From an uncultured bacterium (GTDB lineage Bacteria; Bacteroidota; Bacteroidia; Bacteroidales; Bacteroidaceae), in contig CAJMSQ010000015.1 of assembly GCA_905216095.1 (NCBI GenBank), forward strand, positions 1 through 55,477: a stretch of DNA of 55,477 nt, in the 5' to 3' direction. The translations under genes were made by a program, and so were the position numbers. Each line of letters begins with the position of its first letter. The stretch's first letter is position 1. Positions 53,220 to 55,477 of this stretch are shown in pieces. The notes under the pieces were generated by a model. The model had not been told where the DNA came from. It did no database searches and saw only the letters and a list, made by a program, of their open reading frames with translations.

Positions 53220-54841
53220 GGCTGTCCGTTGCTGAGTTTCACGTCGCTGATGTGCTTTTCCGCCTGCACGTTGTTCAGCACATAATAGACCGTGTCGCCG
53301 CGCGTGAAGCGCAGGTCCGTGTATTTCAGGTATTTTTTCTCCGTGAACTTGTAGGGTTTGACCATGCGGAGCGCCTCGCGGTAGAGCATGGCGCGCGGGG
53401 CAATGCTGATGGTCAGTACGGCGTCGGGATTGTCATGCCGTGTCGCGGCAACAAAGTAATCGTGCTTGTCCGAGTGGAAAATGCGGATGCCTTCCGGCGG
53501 CAGCGGCCGGCACAATGCGGCGATGCTGTCCGGCTCGTCGGGTAGCACGCCGTGGCGGAGATGCGGATTTTGTCCGTGCGATGCGAACAGGTTCATCACG
53601 GCTACATTATAATAGGACATCTCCAGATAGTCGGCGTTGGTGAACCGGTTGAACCGACCCCGGGTGTGCAGTTCGCGCAGCAGGTCATAGTATCCGGTGG
53701 CCGGTACGAGCGTGTCGCCGGTCGTCACGTAGTTCCGCCAGAAAGCATCGTTGGCCCTCACCAGTCGCTCCCGTACCGAATAAGCCCCGGCATAGACGGG
53801 AATCATGATGAGCAGAAGCACTGCGGTGACGGCGTGGCGGTGACGGCGGATGCCGTCTGCACGAAGCCGTAACAGGAGGTGGAGCGTCAGGATGGTGACA
53901 TAGACGGTCGTGGCGCAATGCTGGCGTGCGCCGTTGCAGGCGATGAGGCTGACGAAAAGCAGGTTGATGCCGCCCGCCACATAGAAGACTTCGTTTTCCC
54001 GCAGCGTATCGGGAGCGAGGCGGCGGTTCAGCAGGTACAGCAGGCTTCCGCCCAAAAGTCCCACCCAAAAACCGTAATACTTGGCCGCCGAGAGCAGGAT
54101 GACAAAGCCGTCGTTCATGTTTTCCATGCGGTTGAAGTTGGCCGGGGCGGCCACCAGTACGGCCGTTCCCAGCAGGAAGCCCGCACTGAGTGCCCGTACC
54201 GCGACGCTTGTCGTGCGGCCGCGGCGGACGAGCACGAGGAAGAGCCAGCCCGCGATGCCCAAGGAATAGCTTTCCTGGAGGCTGCCGCACACCAGTCCGG
54301 CCATGAACAGACCGATGCCGCGCCATAAGCCGCACGGGCCGCCGCGGCGTTCCATGCGTCTGTATAACAGCAGGAACCAGACTATGGCCGTGCCCACCCA
54401 CATGTAGTTGAGCGTGAATGCCACGTTGGAGAAGAGCGTGTCGCCCGGATGCGTGTTGAGCGCGACCGTGAGGAAGAGCGCGATGAGCCGCTCGACGGAC
54501 GTGAGCGTGCCGCCGGGCCGCGCCAGCCGGCCTATGCCCTCGACGAGCAGCAGGAACATGGCCGTGGACAGCAGGCAGTAGGGGACGATGGACGTGAGGG
54601 ACGTGAGCCGGTGTACCACGACATGAATCAGAAACCGGCCGTTGTCGCAGAAATAGGCCGCGCACTGCGAGCGTATGGCGTCGGCCCACGATGTGACGGG
54701 TGCGCGGTAGCCCGTCTCGTTTACCATGAAAGGGTATCCGTAGTCGTCGATGTTGCGGATGTACTGGCACACCAGCAGATAGTAGGCGACGGCTGTGAGC
54801 GCGTAGAAGAGCAGCGTGTTTGTCTTTTTCCGGTCAAGCAT
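53216..54841 (-). CDS. Polytopic membrane protein, DUF6056-like (GtrC-type candidate)
   Basis: The product has 541 residues with about ten hydrophobic helices up to residue 360, then a soluble C-terminal part. The first loop has 'NIDDYGYPF' followed by 'DNGRFLIHVVVHRL', an acidic pair after helix 1 as in GT-C glycosyltransferases and the DUF6056 family. 'HPGDTLFSNVAFTLNYMW' and 'GSLQESYS' are further conserved-looking blocks. Set between GtrA-like and GtrB-like genes, it would be the serotype-specific transferase that moves the sugar from lipid carrier to surface glycan. That role is inferred from context. Confidence 0.7.
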   Translation of the reverse strand: MLDRKKTNTLLFYALTAVAYYLLVCQYIRNIDDYGYPFMVNETGYRAPVTSWADAIRSQCAAYFCDNGRFLIHVVVHRLTSLTSIVPYCLLSTAMFLLLVEGIGRLARPGGTLTSVERLIALFLTVALNTHPGDTLFSNVAFTLNYMWVGTAIVWFLLLYRRMERRGGPCGLWRGIGLFMAGLVCGSLQESYSLGIAGWLFLVLVRRGRTTSVAVRALSAGFLLGTAVLVAAPANFNRMENMNDGFVILLSAAKYYGFWVGLLGGSLLYLLNRRLAPDTLRENEVFYVAGGINLLFVSLIACNGARQHCATTVYVTILTLHLLLRLRADGIRRHRHAVTAVLLLIMIPVYAGAYSVRERLVRANDAFWRNYVTTGDTLVPATGYYDLLRELHTRGRFNRFTNADYLEMSYYNVAVMNLFASHGQNPHLRHGVLPDEPDSIAALCRPLPPEGIRIFHSDKHDYFVAATRHDNPDAVLTISIAPRAMLYREALRMVKPYKFTEKKYLKYTDLRFTRGDTVYYVLNNVQAEKHISDVKLSNGQP

Positions 54842-55477
54842 GTTCCTGGTTGTCGTTTGTCCCGCTGTATTCCGAGGTCAGATAGACGGGCCGCCGTTTT
54901 GTCTCGTTGAAGATGGCCGCCAGGTATTCGCCGATGATGCCCAGCGATATGAGTTGTATGCCTCCGAGGAAGAGAATGATGATGATAAGCGTGGGGAAGC
55001 CTTGCGCCTCGTCTCCGTACAGGATGGTTTTCACCAGAAAATAGAGCATGTACAGGAAGGCCGCGCCGGCAATGCAGAATCCGAGCAGTGTGGACACGCG
55101 CAGCGGTGCGGTGGTGTAGGACGTGATGCCCTTGACGGCCAGTGCGAAGAGCTTGCGGTAGCTCCACGTGCTCTTTCCCGCCACTCGGTCGCCGCAATCG
55201 AACACAATCTGCCGTTTGCGGTAGCCTATCCAGCAGAACATGCCTTTCGTGTAGCGTTCCGTCTCGCGCAGGCGGCGCAGGGCGTCAATGCACTTGCGGT
55301 CGAGCAGCCGGAAGTCGCCCACGTTGGGCAGTACCTCGAAGTTGGTGCTGCGGTCAAGCAACTTATAGAAGAGTTCGCTCAGTTTCCGTCGCAACAGTCC
55401 CTCCTTGTCGCGGTTGCGCCGGCAGGCATAGATGTCCTCGTACCCATCCTGCCAAAGCCGGAGCATGTCGGGGATGA
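54834..55477 (-). CDS. Family 2 glycosyltransferase, GtrB/DPM-like (partial)
   Basis: The visible 214 codons are the C-terminal two thirds; the gene runs past the window's right edge. 'IPDMLRLWQDGYEDIYA', 'FEVLPNVGDFRLLDRK' and 'FCWIGYRKRQIVF' are typical of GT2 enzymes that put glucose or another sugar on undecaprenyl phosphate. Two membrane helices follow (about 120-145 and 155-180 of the visible part), as in GtrB. The stop overlaps the next gene by 8 bases. In the set it would supply the lipid-linked sugar that GtrA flips. Confidence 0.88.
   Translation of the reverse strand, partial: IPDMLRLWQDGYEDIYACRRNRDKEGLLRRKLSELFYKLLDRSTNFEVLPNVGDFRLLDRKCIDALRRLRETERYTKGMFCWIGYRKRQIVFDCGDRVAGKSTWSYRKLFALAVKGITSYTTAPLRVSTLLGFCIAGAAFLYMLYFLVKTILYGDEAQGFPTLIIIILFLGGIQLISLGIIGEYLAAIFNETKRRPVYLTSEYSGTNDNQEHA

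Overview
The window looks like chromosome of a Bacteroidales bacterium, probably in the Bacteroidaceae/Prevotellaceae range. The reasons are two SusC/SusD pairs, surface lipoproteins with Cys-Ser/Asp/Glu starts, a fused LpxC-FabZ, a DUF4270 lipoprotein beside a short GT5 glycogen synthase, and promoters of the Bacteroidetes type (-33 TTTG, -7 TAnnTTTG) in place of E. coli-type ones. One secreted protein ends in a Prevotella-style C-terminal motif. The genus cannot be fixed from the sequence alone.

Layout. Positions 1-77 are the last bases of a 5S rRNA and its terminator. Then come a broken aldo/keto reductase, a large secreted protein with a 66-residue companion (1.1-3.8 kb), and a leftward set of sugar nucleotidyltransferase, DUF4270 lipoprotein and glycogen synthase (4.0-7.1 kb). 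Facing it is panC-panD-comF (7.3-9.3 kb). Next are a membrane-anchored MORN-GH25 protein, a YeiH-type exporter, purT, an ECF sigma factor, a radical SAM protein and a Rid/chorismatase-like protein (9.8-17.9 kb).

From 18.3 to 36.5 kb lies the main accessory locus. It has seven same-strand genes in the order FAS1 lipoprotein, SusC, SusD, FAS1 lipoprotein, FAS1 lipoprotein, SusC, SusD. There are no glycoside hydrolases, peptidases or local regulators. It reads as a surface binding and uptake (or adhesion) machine built on fasciclin domains, with unknown ligand.

From 37.2 to 44.7 kb is envelope housekeeping: lpxD, lpxC-fabZ, lpxA, a pRiA4b ORF-3-like gene, miaA and a class A penicillin-binding protein. 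After it come a DUF5715 protein, a PhoH-family ATPase, purC, a BaiN/HI0933-type flavoprotein, an acyltransferase broken at a seven-base G tract, an APC permease and a GtrA / membrane protein / GtrB-like set that runs off the right edge.

The least explained signal is a repeat family between genes. Three copies are exactly 275 bp (9404, 36661, 52527), one is a 254-bp variant (44760), and one is a fragment (49501). Each full copy opens with a well-formed promoter that meets a strong terminator only about 35-40 bases past the expected start site. The stems change sequence between copies but keep pairing. A core with an ACATG-CATGT inverted repeat followed by an A-rich stretch is shared by all five.
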